Assembly: GCA_963828215.1 (NCBI GenBank)
Contig: CAWHFO010000046.1
Coordinates: 372,001-436,000, forward strand
Direction of reading: 5' to 3'
DNA: 64,000 nt
DNA from: CAVTJL01 sp963828215
Lineage (GTDB): Bacteria > Pseudomonadota > Alphaproteobacteria > Geminicoccales > Geminicoccaceae
A program made the position numbers and the translations under genes. Positions within the stretch are counted from its first letter, which is position 1, and every line of letters begins with the position of its first letter. The notes beneath the pieces are model-generated. The model searched no databases and was not told the DNA's origin. It saw only the letters and a program-made list of their open reading frames with translations. Positions 8,496 to 18,941 of this stretch are shown here, piece after piece.

Positions 8496-10022
8496 GTGAG
8501 CGGCGACGGCCCGGACGCCGGCGCCCTCACCCTCGTGCCGGGGCGGCTCGACCTCGGCACGCTCGGGGCCTGGCTCAGCACGCCCCCCGTCCGGCTTCGG
8601 CTCGACCCCGCCTTCTGGCCCGGCGTCGTGGCCGCCGCGGCCACCGTCCAGAAAGCCGCCGCCGGCGAGGAGCCCGTCTACGGGATCAATACCGGCTTCG
8701 GCAAGCTGGCCCGGGTGCGGATCGAGGCCGCCCGCATCGAGGAGCTGCAGCGGCGCCTCGTGCTGTCGCATATGTGCGGCGTCGGGCCGCCGCTCGACGA
8801 CGCCACCGTCCGGCTCGTCCTGCTGCTCAAGGCCGCCTCGCTCTCATTGGGCCATTCGGGCGTCCGCCGCCCGACCATCGAGGCCCTGCTTCTCCTCCTC
8901 GCCCACGACGCCCTGCCTGTCGTCCCCTCGCAGGGCTCGGTCGGCGCCTCGGGCGACCTCGCCCCCCTGGCCCATCTCGCGGGCGCCCTGGTCGGCCTCG
9001 GCGAGATCCGCCTGGCCGGCGAGCGGCTGCCCGCCGGCCAGGCCCTCTCTCGCATCGGCCAGGCCCCGCTCACCCTCGGCCCCAAGGAGGGCCTTGCGCT
9101 CCTCAACGGCACCCAGGTCTCGACCGCGCTGGCGATCCGGGGCTGGCACGGGGCCATGCGCGCCTTCGACGCGGCCCTCGTGGCCGGGGCCATGAGCGTC
9201 GACGCGGCGCTCGGCTCCGACGTGCCGTTCGACGCCCGCCTCCACCGGCTTCGGCGCCAGCCGGGGCAGGCCGAGGTGGCGGCACGTCTGGCCCGGCTGC
9301 TCGAAGGCAGCGCCATCCGCGCCTCGCATCTCGACTGCGAGCGGGTCCAGGACCCCTATTGCCTGCGCTGCCAGCCCCAGGTGATGGGCGCCTGCCTCGA
9401 CCTGCTGCTTGAGGCGGGCGCCGTCCTCGAGCGCGAGGCCAACGGCGTCTCCGACAATCCTCTTGTCTTTGCCGACACGAACGAAATCCTCTCGGGCGGC
9501 AACTTCCACGCCGAGCCTGTTGCGCTTGCAGCCGAGCGCATCGCTCTGGCGCTGGCCGAGATCGGCTCCATCAGCGAGCGGCGCATAGCCCTCCTCACGG
9601 ACCCAGCCATGTCGAGCCTGCCCGCCTTCCTGACGCCCGAGCCGGGCCTGAACTCGGGGATGATGATCGCCCAGGTGACGGCGGCGGCGCTGCAGGCCGA
9701 GAACAAGCATCTGGCCAACCCGGTCGCGACCGAGAGCCTGCCGACCTCGGCCAACCAGGAAGACCATGTGAGCATGGCGACCTACGCCGCCCGCCGGCTT
9801 CACACCATGGCGGCCAATTTGGCCCGCATCCTGGCGATCGAGCTTTTGTGCGCCGGTCAGGGTATCGAGCTGCGCCGCCCGCTCCGCAGCAGCACCCCGC
9901 TGGAGGACGCCCTGGCAAAGATCCGGAAGGTGAGCCCGTTCCTCGCCGAGGACCGGCCGCTCGGCGGCGAGATCGAGGCCCTGGCCGGCCTGATCGAGGC
10001 CGGAGCGCTCGGCGCGGCCTGA
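8496..10022 (+). CDS. hutH: Histidine ammonia-lyase
   Basis: Deaminates L-histidine to urocanate, first step of histidine catabolism. The autocatalytic MIO cofactor triad Ala-Ser-Gly lies in GSVGASGDLAPLAH (residues 151-153). Other family markers are YGINTGFGKLA (62-72), NGTQVSTALA, SDNPLVF and LPTSANQEDHVSMA. Length 508, normal. GTG start at 8496. No hutU, hutI, hutG or hutC lies nearby, so this is an orphan copy; tyrosine/phenylalanine ammonia-lyase relatives share the fold, so the substrate is likely but not proven. Convergent with the ABC exporter 16 bases downstream. Confidence 0.9.
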   Translation: MSGDGPDAGALTLVPGRLDLGTLGAWLSTPPVRLRLDPAFWPGVVAAAATVQKAAAGEEPVYGINTGFGKLARVRIEAARIEELQRRLVLSHMCGVGPPLDDATVRLVLLLKAASLSLGHSGVRRPTIEALLLLLAHDALPVVPSQGSVGASGDLAPLAHLAGALVGLGEIRLAGERLPAGQALSRIGQAPLTLGPKEGLALLNGTQVSTALAIRGWHGAMRAFDAALVAGAMSVDAALGSDVPFDARLHRLRRQPGQAEVAARLARLLEGSAIRASHLDCERVQDPYCLRCQPQVMGACLDLLLEAGAVLEREANGVSDNPLVFADTNEILSGGNFHAEPVALAAERIALALAEIGSISERRIALLTDPAMSSLPAFLTPEPGLNSGMMIAQVTAAALQAENKHLANPVATESLPTSANQEDHVSMATYAARRLHTMAANLARILAIELLCAGQGIELRRPLRSSTPLEDALAKIRKVSPFLAEDRPLGGEIEALAGLIEAGALGAA

Positions 10023-10038
10023 CGATCCCGCGCGAGTC

Positions 10039-11850
10039 CTAGGCCGGAACCTCGGCCGCGGCCGGCGTCTCCTCCTGGCGGCGCCACATCTCGGCATAGA
10101 GGCCGGGCTGGGCCAGGAGGCGGCCATGGGAGCCCCGCTCGACCACCCGGCCGCGGTCGAGGACGATGATCTCGTCGGCATCGACCACGGTCGAGAGGCG
10201 GTGCGCGATGACCAGGGTGGTGCGGCCCCTGGCGACCCGGAGAAGCGCCTCCTGGAGCGAGCGCTCGGTCCGCGAGTCCAGGGCCGAGGTCGCCTCGTCG
10301 AGGACGAGAATCTCGGGGTTCTTGAGGACCACGCGGGCGATGGCCACCCGCTGCTTCTCGCCGCCCGAGAGCTTGAGGCCGCGCTCGCCCACGACCGTGT
10401 CGTAGCCCTCGGGCATGCTGCGAATGAAATCGTGAATCTGGGCCACGTGGGCCGCGGCCTCGATCTCGGCCTGGCTGGCGCCCGGCCGGCCATAGGCGAT
10501 GTTGGCGGCGATGGTGTCGTTGAAGAGCACGGTGTCCTGCGGCACCATGCCGATGGCGGCCCTGAGGCTCGCCTGGGTGAGGCCGCGCGCGTCCTGGCCG
10601 TCGACCAGCACGGCGCCACCGGTCACCTCGTAGAAGCGGAAGAGCAGGCGGACGATGGTCGACTTGCCCGAGCCCGAGGGCCCGACGATGGCGAGCTTCC
10701 GGCCCGGCGGGAGAAAGAAGCTCAGCTCCTCGAGGATCGGGCGGCGCGGGTCGTAGGCGAAGCGGACCCGGTCGAAGGTGACGCCGCCGCCCTTGGGCGC
10801 GAGGACCCGGGCGTCCGGGGCGTCGGCGATCTCGGGCACCTGGCTCCTGAGCCGGCCGATGCCCTCGAGGTCGATCAGGGCCTGGCGCAGCTGGCGGTAG
10901 ACGACGCCCAGGAAGGAGAGGGGGGTGTAGAGCTGGAGGACGAAGGCGTTGACGAGCACGACGTCGCCGACCGTCAGCGTGCCCGCGACGACCCCCCGGG
11001 CGGCAGCGATCATGAGCGCCGTGATGCCGATCGCGATGATGCCCGCCTGGCCGGCATTGAGGAGCGAGAGGCTGGCCTGCGAGCGCACCGCGGCGTTCTC
11101 GTAGCCTTCGAGCGTGCGGTCGAGCCGGGCGGCTTCCCAGGCCTCGTTGCCGAAGGCCTTGACGGTCTCGTAGTTGATGAGCCCGTCGATGGCCTGGCCG
11201 CTGAACTCGTCCTGGCGGGCGTTCATCTCGCGCCGGAAGCGGGTACGCCAGTTGGTCGTGACGATGGTGAAGGTGGCGTAGGCGGCTATGGTGGCGAAGG
11301 TCAGGAGGGCGAAGACCGGCGGATAGCGCCAGAAGAGGATGCCCAGCACGAGCATGAACTCGACGATCGTCGGCAGCAGGCTGAAGAGTGCCGTCTCCAG
11401 CACGAAGCTGACCGATTCGACGCCGCGGCCGATCGAGCGGGCGAGCTCGCCGGTGCGCCGCTCGAGATGGTAGCGGAGCGACAGGGAGAAGAGGTGCTCG
11501 TAGACGGCAAGGGCGATCCGGCGCCCGGCCCGCTCGCCGACGCGGGCGAAGACGGCGTCCCGGAGCTCGGCGAAGACGGAGGCGCCGAGCCGGGCGGCGC
11601 CATAGGCCAGGAGCGCCGCCAGCGGCAGGGCGATCACGCCGTGGACGCTCAGCCGGTCGACGACCGCCTTGAGGAAGAACGGCACGGAGATGTTGACGAG
11701 CTTGGCGGCGATCAGGCAGGCGCGCCGATCGCCACGCGGGCCCTGAGGCCGGGCTCGCCCTCGGGCCAGAGATGGGGCAGGACGAGGGCCAGCAGACGGC
11801 TCCAGCCGGCGCCCTCGGCGCTGTCTCGATGCGAGGTCGAGGGGTATCAT
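10039..11850 (-). CDS. Atm1-type ABC exporter, fused permease-ATPase (N-terminal compensated frameshifts)
   Basis: Half-transporter of the ABCB/Atm1 family, which in alphaproteobacteria exports glutathione-linked metal or sulfur species. Membrane domain about residues 40-330, including VETTxVKAFGNE-like NYETVKAFGNE. ATPase: Walker A GPSGSGKST (about 387), signature LSGGEKQR (about 492), Walker B ILVLDEATSALD (about 512), and H-loop AHRLSTV. Between about 11820 and 11722 the true protein lies in another frame (reading WSRLLALVLPHLWPEGEP), so a +1 near 11820 and a -1 near 11722 compensate each other. ATG 11850. Reading the printed frame straight through gives an Arg/Pro-rich false segment at residues 11-44. 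Confidence 0.9.
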   Translation of the reverse strand: MIPLDLASRQRRGRRLEPSAGPRPAPSLARGRARPQGPRGDRRACLIAAKLVNISVPFFLKAVVDRLSVHGVIALPLAALLAYGAARLGASVFAELRDAVFARVGERAGRRIALAVYEHLFSLSLRYHLERRTGELARSIGRGVESVSFVLETALFSLLPTIVEFMLVLGILFWRYPPVFALLTFATIAAYATFTIVTTNWRTRFRREMNARQDEFSGQAIDGLINYETVKAFGNEAWEAARLDRTLEGYENAAVRSQASLSLLNAGQAGIIAIGITALMIAAARGVVAGTLTVGDVVLVNAFVLQLYTPLSFLGVVYRQLRQALIDLEGIGRLRSQVPEIADAPDARVLAPKGGGVTFDRVRFAYDPRRPILEELSFFLPPGRKLAIVGPSGSGKSTIVRLLFRFYEVTGGAVLVDGQDARGLTQASLRAAIGMVPQDTVLFNDTIAANIAYGRPGASQAEIEAAAHVAQIHDFIRSMPEGYDTVVGERGLKLSGGEKQRVAIARVVLKNPEILVLDEATSALDSRTERSLQEALLRVARGRTTLVIAHRLSTVVDADEIIVLDRGRVVERGSHGRLLAQPGLYAEMWRRQEETPAAAEVPA

Positions 11851-11985
11851 GGCCCGCTAGATGGTATCGCCGGCCCGTGGGCGCCATCCGGCCGCGGCCC
11901 GGCGTGGTGCCGGCCGTGGCTTCGGGGCCATGCTGGAGGACCGGAGCAGGCGCCGCGGAGCGCCAGGAGGCTCGGGGAGGACGTC

Positions 11986-13602
11986 GTGAGCGAGGAGATC
12001 GGCAGCTTCGACCATGTGATCGTCGGCGCGGGCTCGGCCGGCTGCGTGCTGGCGAACCGCCTGTCGGCCGACCCGAGGCGCCGGGTCCTCCTGCTCGAGG
12101 CGGGCGGCAAGGACAGCTGGATCTGGATCCACATCCCGGTCGGCTATCTCTACACCCAGAACGATCCGCGCACCGACTGGTGCTTTCGGACCGAGCCCGA
12201 GCCGGGCCTGGGCGGCCGGGCGCTCAACTATCCGCGCGGCCGGGTGCTGGGCGGCTGCTCCTCGATCAACGGCATGATCTACATGCGCGGCCAGGCGCGC
12301 GACTACGACCTCTGGCGCCAGCACGGCAATGCCGGCTGGTCCTGGGACGACGTGCTGCCTTATTTCCGGCTGTCGGAGGACCACTGGCGGGGCGCCGACC
12401 AGCACCACGGTGCCGGCGGCGAATGGCGGGTCGAGGAGCAGCGCCTGTCCTGGGAGATCCTCGACGCCTTCCAGGCGGCGGCGGCCGAGGTCGGCATCCC
12501 CAAAACGGACGACTTCAATCGCGGCGACAACGAGGGCTGCGGCTATTTCCACGTCAATCAGCGCCGGGGCGTGCGCTGGAGCACGGCCAAGGCCTTTCTG
12601 CGCCCGGCGCGGGAGCGGCCCAACCTCGTCGTGCTGACGGGTGCCCAGGCCAAGGCGCTGATCCTCGAGGAGGGACGCTGCGCCGGCGTCGAGTTCTGGC
12701 AGGGTGGCGAGGTGAGGCGGGCAGGTGCCGGCGAGGTCGTGCTGGCGGCGGGCGCCGTCGGCTCGCCGCATCTCCTGATGGTCTCGGGCATCGGCCCGGG
12801 CGAGGAGCTCGGCGCCCAGGGGATCGACGTCCGCCACGAGCTGCCCGGCGTCGGCCGCAACCTGCAGGACCATCTGCAGCTCCGGCTCGTCTATCGGGTC
12901 GAGGGCACCATCACCCTGAACGAGCGCGCCAACTCGCTGATCGGCAAGGCGATGATGGGGCTCGAATACGCGCTCTGGCGCAGGGGCCCGCTGACCATGG
13001 CGCCTTCGCAGCTCGGCGCATTCGCCAAGAGCGACCCGAGCTTCGACACGCCCAATCTCGAATATCACGTGCAGCCGCTCTCGCTCGACAAGTTCGGCGA
13101 CCCGCTCCATGCCTTCCCGGCGTTCACGGCCTCGGTCTGCAACCTGCGCCCGACCAGCCGCGGCCGGATCGGGCTCAAGGCCGCCGATCCGCGCCAGGCT
13201 CCGGCCATCGCTCCGGGCTATCTCGCGACCGAGGAGGACCGGCACGTGGCGGCCGACGCCATCCGTCTGACGCGCCGCGTCGCCTCGGCACCGGCGCTGG
13301 CCCGCTTCCGGCCCGAGGAGCTGAAGCCCGGCGCGGGCCTGCAGAGCGAGGAGGAGCTGGCAGAGGCCGCGGGTGCCATCGGCACGACCATCTTCCATCC
13401 GGTCGGCACCTGCCGGATGGGGCCGGCGGGCGACGCCATGGCGGTCGTCGACGAGCGGCTCAGGGTGCGCGGCATCGACCGCCTGCGGGTCGTCGACGCC
13501 TCGATCATGCCGACCATCACCTCGGGCAACACCAACGCGCCCACCATCATGATCGCCGAGAAGGCGAGCGACATGATCCTCGAGGACGCACGCTCCGCCT
13601 GA
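11986..13602 (+). CDS. GMC-family FAD oxidoreductase (choline dehydrogenase-like)
   Basis: 538-residue flavoprotein of the glucose-methanol-choline family. The Rossmann FAD motif VIVGAGSAGCVLANRL is at residues 11-26. GMC signature 1 is in GGCSSINGMIYMRG (about 85-98), signature 2 in GAVGSPHLLMVSGIGP, and the C-terminal catalytic region is FHPVGTCRMG and VVDASIMPTITSGNTNAP. The GTG start at 11986 has GGGAGG five bases upstream. No betaine genes (betB, betI) or transporter lie nearby, so the alcohol substrate is unknown. Transcribed divergently from the Atm1 gene across about 135 bases. Confidence 0.88.
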   Translation: MSEEIGSFDHVIVGAGSAGCVLANRLSADPRRRVLLLEAGGKDSWIWIHIPVGYLYTQNDPRTDWCFRTEPEPGLGGRALNYPRGRVLGGCSSINGMIYMRGQARDYDLWRQHGNAGWSWDDVLPYFRLSEDHWRGADQHHGAGGEWRVEEQRLSWEILDAFQAAAAEVGIPKTDDFNRGDNEGCGYFHVNQRRGVRWSTAKAFLRPARERPNLVVLTGAQAKALILEEGRCAGVEFWQGGEVRRAGAGEVVLAAGAVGSPHLLMVSGIGPGEELGAQGIDVRHELPGVGRNLQDHLQLRLVYRVEGTITLNERANSLIGKAMMGLEYALWRRGPLTMAPSQLGAFAKSDPSFDTPNLEYHVQPLSLDKFGDPLHAFPAFTASVCNLRPTSRGRIGLKAADPRQAPAIAPGYLATEEDRHVAADAIRLTRRVASAPALARFRPEELKPGAGLQSEEELAEAAGAIGTTIFHPVGTCRMGPAGDAMAVVDERLRVRGIDRLRVVDASIMPTITSGNTNAPTIMIAEKASDMILEDARSA

Positions 13603-13737
13603 CGCCCGGGCAGCCTCCGACGCCGCTCGGGTTGCCAACTCGCCTCCGGGCAAGGATGATCGCGGCCGATCTTAGGGTCATCGTCGGCGGGCGCGCCTTT
13701 GCGCCCTGGGCCGTCGGTGGGCGGTCAGGAGGCGTGC

Positions 13738-14291
13738 ATGGGAGTCTTGTGGTTCGTCCTTGGCCTCGTCGTCGGGGCCGCCGGCCTCTGGCTGCTGCTG
13801 AGCCGCAAGAGTGACGAGCGCGCCGCCGAGATCGAGAAGGGCTTCGAGGCCAAGCTCCGCCATGCGCAGGACGATGCCTTCCAGGCCGATCGCGCGCACC
13901 AGGAGACCAAGGAGCGCCTGATCGCCCTCCAGCTCGAGCACACGGCTCTCGAGAAGCGGATCGGGGAGGCCGATGCGGCCTTGGCGCCCGCCCGCTCGAA
14001 GGCGGCTGCCGCAGCCGAGGGGCGGGCGGTCAAGCCGCCCGTCAAGGGCAAGGGGCGCGCGGTCGCGGCCACCTCCGCGGCGGGAGCGGCGGCCCCGGCG
14101 GCACCACCACGCCCCGGCGGAACGCCGGCGGTCGCGGCGGCGGAGCCCCCGCGGGCGCCTCCGCACGCTCGCCGGCGGCGCAGCGGCTCAAGGCGATCGA
14201 GGCCAAGCTGGCCCAGCTGCCGGCCGGCTCGTCGGCGAGGGCTGCCCTTCTGAGCGAGCGTGAGACGCTCGCCGGCAAGACGGGCGGGTAA
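13738..14291 (+). CDS. Small membrane-anchored coiled-coil protein (frameshifted)
   Basis: Residues 1-22 (MGVLWFVLGLVVGAAGLWLL) form a single membrane anchor. A charged helix, likely coiled coil, follows (about 25-85, ETKERLIALQLEHTALEKRI), then an Ala/Lys-rich linker. The frame changes at about 14080-14110: the sensible C-terminus (AAQRLKAIEAKLAQLPAGSS to KTGG) is in a different frame and ends at TAA 14291. With one base restored the protein is about 184 residues. AGGAG lies seven bases before the ATG. No known family is recognised; the architecture suggests an envelope-associated structural role, but that is speculative. Confidence 0.6.
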
Positions 14292-14325
14292 GCCGCCTCG
14301 TCGCCGGCGGCTCGGGCGACGGGCC

Positions 14326-15306
14326 TCATTCGCTCCCGGGCACCGGCCGGGCGAGCAGGCCCTCGATCGCGCCCTCGAGCGGAAGCTCGCCGGCCAGGAC
14401 GGCGCGGACGGCCTCGCTCAGCGGCAGCTCGACGCCGTGCCGGCGGGCCAGGGCGCAGGCGGCACCGGCCGTCCAGACGCCCTCCGCGAGGGGCGCTCCC
14501 GGGGCGGTGAGCCTGGCCAGAGGCTCGCCCCGCCCGAGGGCCTCCCCGAAGGCCGTGTTGCGCGAGGTGAGGCTCGAGGCGGTCAGCACCAGGTCGCCGA
14601 GGCCGGAGAGGCCCATCAGCGTCTCCGGCCGGGCGCCCAGGGCGCGGGCGAGGCGCGCCAGCTCGGCCAGGCCCCGCGTGACGACCGCCGCCCGGGCGTT
14701 CTCGCCGAGGCCCCTGCCCATGACGACGCCGGCGGCGATGGCGATGACGTTCTTGAGGGCGCCCCCGAGCTCGACGCCGGCCACGTCGTCGGTCGGATAG
14801 ATCCGCAGCATCCGGCTGGCGAGGAGATCGGCGAGCTCGGCGGCGGCCGAGAGCGTCGGGGCGGCGAGGGCGAGCGCGGTCGGCAGCTCCAGGGCCACCT
14901 CCCGCGCGAAGGACGGTCCCGACAGGACGGCGACGCCGGCTCGGGGGCAGGAGGCGGCGACCACGCCGCTCAGCCGTTGGCCCGTGCTCCGCTCGATGCC
15001 CTTGGCGCAGACGACGAGCCGCCGCTCGACGTCGCCGAGGCGCCCGCAGGCCTCGCGGATCGCCTGCGCCGGCACGGCCAGGAGGATCGGGTCGGCCGCG
15101 CGGAGCGCTCCGAGGTCGCTCGAGACGAGGATGGTCTCTGGCAGCCGAATGCCCGGCAGCCGGCCCGGGCTCAGGCGCTGGGCCGCGATCGCGGCGGCCC
15201 GGTCGCCGTCGCGCAGCCAGAGGACGGCGTCATGGCCGGCGCGCACGGCCGCCAATGCCAGCGCCGTGCCCCAGGCCCCCCCGCCCATGATCCCGACCGT
15301 GGCCAT
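14326..15306 (-). CDS. gpsA: NAD(P)-dependent glycerol-3-phosphate dehydrogenase
   Basis: Reduces dihydroxyacetone phosphate to sn-glycerol 3-phosphate for phospholipid synthesis. 326 residues. Rossmann motif GIMGGGAWGTALA (5-17), then VVCAKGIE, LSGPSFAREV, the catalytic-lysine region ELGGALKNVIAIAAG, and GLSGLGDLVLT. The start at 15306 (ATG) puts MATVGIMGGGAWG at the N-terminus; the open frame upstream is not coding-like. Divergent from ppc across about 145 bases. Intact frame. Confidence 0.94.
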   Translation of the reverse strand: MATVGIMGGGAWGTALALAAVRAGHDAVLWLRDGDRAAAIAAQRLSPGRLPGIRLPETILVSSDLGALRAADPILLAVPAQAIREACGRLGDVERRLVVCAKGIERSTGQRLSGVVAASCPRAGVAVLSGPSFAREVALELPTALALAAPTLSAAAELADLLASRMLRIYPTDDVAGVELGGALKNVIAIAAGVVMGRGLGENARAAVVTRGLAELARLARALGARPETLMGLSGLGDLVLTASSLTSRNTAFGEALGRGEPLARLTAPGAPLAEGVWTAGAACALARRHGVELPLSEAVRAVLAGELPLEGAIEGLLARPVPGSE

Positions 15307-15452
15307 CGTCCTGCTTCCCGGAGCAGACAGCCCGGGCCCGACTATGCCCGGAGCGGCGATCTTGTCGAGCGTCGCCGGCGATGCTGTTCCGTGTTGCGTT
15401 GCAGCATCGGATGGTGTCTGCTCCTCCCAGTCGAGCCCGAGGAGACGCCAAG

Positions 15453-18432
15453 ATGAGCGCACGCGCCCGCCCGGTCCGGGAGCATCCGCAGAATGGCGGG
15501 GCGCTCGCGGTCCCGAAGCGGGCCGACCCGGTCCCGGAGCCCGAGGCCTATCTCGTCCGCCAGCTCGGCGATCTTCGCGAGCGGGCCACGCAGGACCCCT
15601 TCACCAACCCGATCCGGCTCCTGGCCCTCGATCTCGGCCGGCAGCTCGCCGGCACCCTCGACGAGGAGGCGCTGGGGCGGCTGATCCAACGGCTGACGGT
15701 CAATGCCGCGGCCGGCCGCGCCGGCCATCTGCGCCGCTATCTGGGCGAGCTGGACCCGGCCGCCAACGTGGCGCGGATCGGGGCGCTCATCCGGGCCCAG
15801 GCCGCCGATGGAGAGGGCGGCCTCCTGCCCTTCGGCGCCTTCCGCGAGCGCGTCGAGCGCGCCTATTACGGCTTCGTCGTCACGGCCCATCCGACCTTCT
15901 CGATCACGCAGGCGCTGCGTCAGGACCTGATGGCCCTGGTCGAGATCCCAGAGGACGACCGGAGCGGCCGCCGGGCCGAGCTGCTGGCCCGCCTCGAGGC
16001 GGCGGCCCATGTGCCCGACGCGCCGATCGACCTGGCCCTGGAGCATCGCCAGTCGCTGGACGCGCTGAGGAACCTCCAGGCGGCGGTGGCCCGCGTCTAC
16101 GACATCGTGCTCGAGGTGGCGGCCGAGCTCTACCCCGAGGACTGGCGCTCGCTGACGCCCAGGCTTTTCACCGTCGCGAGCTGGGTGGGCTACGACACGG
16201 ACGGCCGCTCCGACATCGCCTGGACGGCCATCTTCGCCAAGCGGCTGAGCGTCAAGCTGGCCCAGCTCGAGCGCTACCGGGCGCGTGTCCTGGACCTGCG
16301 CGGGCGCTCCGTCGCCGAGAGCGAGCTGGGCTCGGTCCTCGAGCTTCTCGAGGCGCGCCTGTCCCTCGCCATCCGCGCCACCGGCGACGAGCTCTCGACG
16401 TTCGACCGGCCGACCAGCGCCGGCAGCGTCGGTGCGGAGGACCTGGCCCGGATCTCGCGCCAGATGGTCGCGGGCGGCGGGCGGCTCACGCACGGCAAGC
16501 AGATCATCGAGCTGCTGGACAGGGCCCTTCGTCTCGCCGCCGACGAGGGGATGGCCCGGGCCCTGCTGGTCCTTCGGGCCGAGGTCCGAAGCCACGGCCT
16601 GGCACTGGCCCGCACCCATCTCCGCATCAACGCGGTCCAGCTCCACAACGCCATCCGCAAGCGGATCGGCCTGGATCATCCGCCCGACGATCCGAGCTAC
16701 CGCCTGAGCTATCTCGAGGCGATCGGCGAGCTGATCGCCGGCGTCGAGCCCGTGCACATCAATTTCGGGTCGATCCACAGCGAGCGGGCGACGGCGCGGC
16801 GCGTCTTCATGACCCTGGCGCAGATGCTCAAGCTGATCGATTCGGCCGAGCCCGTGCGCTTCCTGATCGCCGAGTGCGACACGGGCTTCACGCTCCTGAC
16901 CGCGCTCTACTTCGCGAGGCTCTTCGACGTCGCCGACCGGGTCGACCTGTCGCCGCTGTTCGAGACCGAGAAGGCGCTGGAGCGCGGGGCGACCCTGCTC
17001 GAGGAGGCGCTGGGATCGCCCGCCTACCGGGACTATCTCAGGACGCGCGGCCGGCTCTGCATCCAGACCGGCTTCTCCGACGCGGGCCGCTATCTCGGGC
17101 AGCTCGCGGCCGCGGTGGCGATCGAGCGGCTGCGCCTGTCGCTCGTCGACCTCATGGCCCGCCACGGCCTCGGCGACATCGACCTCCTCATCTTCGACAC
17201 GCATGGGGAGAGCATCGGCCGCGGCGGCCATCCGGCGAGCTTCGCCGACCGGCTCCTCTACCTGGACACGCCCGAGAGCCGCCGGCGGTTCGAGGCGGTC
17301 GGCGTGCGCGTCCGCGAGGAGACGAGCTTCCAGGGCGGCGACGGCTATCTGCTGCTGGCCAGCGAGACCAGCGCGCTCTGCGGTCGCGACCCGCGTCCTC
17401 GAGCACTTTCTCGAGCCGCGGCAGGAGCCGGACGACCCCTTCTATCGGGACGAGACCTACACCAAGGAGTTCTTCGCCGCCGTCAAGCAGTTCAACACCC
17501 GGGTCATCGACGATCCCTGCTACGCGGCCCTGCTCGGCGCCTACGGCACGAGCTTTCTCTATCCCTCCGGCTCGCGCTCGGTGAAGCGGCAGCTCGACTC
17601 CGGCGCGGTCAAGCACGTGCTCGAGCACCCCTCGCAGATCCGCGCCATCCCGCACAACAGCATCCTCCAGCAGCTGGGCGTGCTGGCGAACACCATCGGC
17701 GGCCTCGGCCAGGCGATCGCCAAGGACCCGGACCGCTTCCAGGATCTCTATCGGACCAGCGCCCGCTTCCGCCGGCTCATGGTCGTGGTCGAGCACGCCT
17801 TCAAGTTCACCGACCTGCACGTGGTCCGGGCCTATCTCGACCTCTTCGATCCGGCCTTCTGGCTGCAGCGCGCGGACACGCTGCGCGATCGGGCGGCGCG
17901 CGCCGAGGCGAGGCGCATCGCCGATTATGTCGAGCATCTGGCGCTCTTCGACCGGCTGATGCGGATCTTTCGCGTCCTGCAGCGGGACTACATGCAGCTC
18001 GCCTCGGCGCTGAGGGCGCATCGCCGCCTGACCCGGGAGACCGGCGACCAGCCGATCGCCGTCGACCAGGCGACCCGCGACAACCTTCACATGCTGCATG
18101 CGCTCCGGATCGCCCTGATCGAGCGGATCATGCACCGGGCGGTCAACATCCCGGATTTCAGCGACCGCCACGGCGTCACCCATGACGGGCTGGTGGTCGC
18201 GGTGATGCAGCTCGAGATCGAGCCGGCACTGCAGATGCTGGGCTCGATCTTCCCGATGATCGAGGAGGCCCAGCCCGACCTCGACTATGGCGAGCCCGCG
18301 ACCTATGCCGAGGACTCGGCCCAGGCCTACGGCCAGGAGCACGCCACGATCTTCCGGCCGCTGGCCGCGGACTACGACCATGTGCGGCGGATCGGCAGCG
18401 CCGTCATCCACCACCTGGGCGCCATCGGCTGA
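15453..18432 (+). CDS. ppc: Phosphoenolpyruvate carboxylase, divergent type (frameshifted at about 17390)
   Basis: Anaplerotic enzyme forming oxaloacetate from PEP and bicarbonate. About 992 residues after removal of one base near 17390, where ETSAL continues as AVATRVLEHFLEP. The catalytic VVTAHPT motif lies near residue 144, but is followed by FSITQ rather than the usual EV-containing sequence. The second active-site histidine region reads THGESIGRGGHP instead of the canonical HGRGGTVGRGGGP. The end is SAVIHHLGAIG. GAGGAG lies eight to nine bases before the ATG. The overall order fits Ppc, but several classical motifs differ, so this is a separate subfamily; allosteric properties cannot be predicted. 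Confidence 0.82.
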
Positions 18433-18447
18433 GCCGACGCGCCGGGC

Positions 18448-18939
18448 TCAGCCGCCCGCCTTGGACGTGACCGGCACCGAGACCGACGCCTCGCCGAAGA
18501 GGCATTTCTGGTCGACGATGCAGTAGGCATACTGGACCGTGGCGCCGACCTTGCCGTCCTCGGCCGCGAAAGGCAGGCGCAGCGTCGGCGGGGCCGCGAA
18601 ATAGTGCGCCCCGTCCTGGGCGAGCTTCACCGGACCGCCCGTCTTCCACTGGACATTGGCCGAGGGAACCGGGTCGACCGTGATCCCCGGATCGGCGACG
18701 AGCTTGACGTCGCCGACCGGGACGAGGCTGATCACGAGCTCGCTGCCGCTGCCGGAGCGCTCCACCCAGGCGGTCACGTCGACCGTTCCCGTGGGCCCGG
18801 CGGGTGCCGGCCCGAGGGTCGAGAGCAGATCGGCGAGGCCGTTCGCCGACGCCCCGACGGGCGCCAGCCAAGCGGCCAGCGCCAGGGCGATGCCGCCGCC
18901 GGCGACGAGGCCCGCCCGCCGCCGGCGGGCCCGCTGCAT
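18448..18939 (-). CDS. Secreted DsbD-alpha-like domain protein
   Basis: 163 residues with a basic N-terminus (MQRARRRR) and a hydrophobic signal peptide to about residue 32 (ending GASA). The mature part is beta-rich and ends with a CIVDQKCLFGEASVSVPV segment; two cysteines six residues apart followed by an alternating strand resemble the N-terminal immunoglobulin-like domain of DsbD (PF11412). It may take part in periplasmic thiol chemistry, but no thioredoxin or DsbD membrane part is adjacent. Its ATG is two bases beyond the fsa stop, so it is co-transcribed with hspQ-fsa. Confidence 0.6.
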   Translation of the reverse strand: MQRARRRRAGLVAGGGIALALAAWLAPVGASANGLADLLSTLGPAPAGPTGTVDVTAWVERSGSGSELVISLVPVGDVKLVADPGITVDPVPSANVQWKTGGPVKLAQDGAHYFAAPPTLRLPFAAEDGKVGATVQYAYCIVDQKCLFGEASVSVPVTSKAGG

Positions 18940-18941
18940 CC

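Noticed and set aside
10126..13602. A very long plus-strand frame covering the ABC exporter and GMC genes
   Set aside because: Only the part from GTG 11986 is coding (GMC oxidoreductase); the rest is antisense to the ABC exporter.
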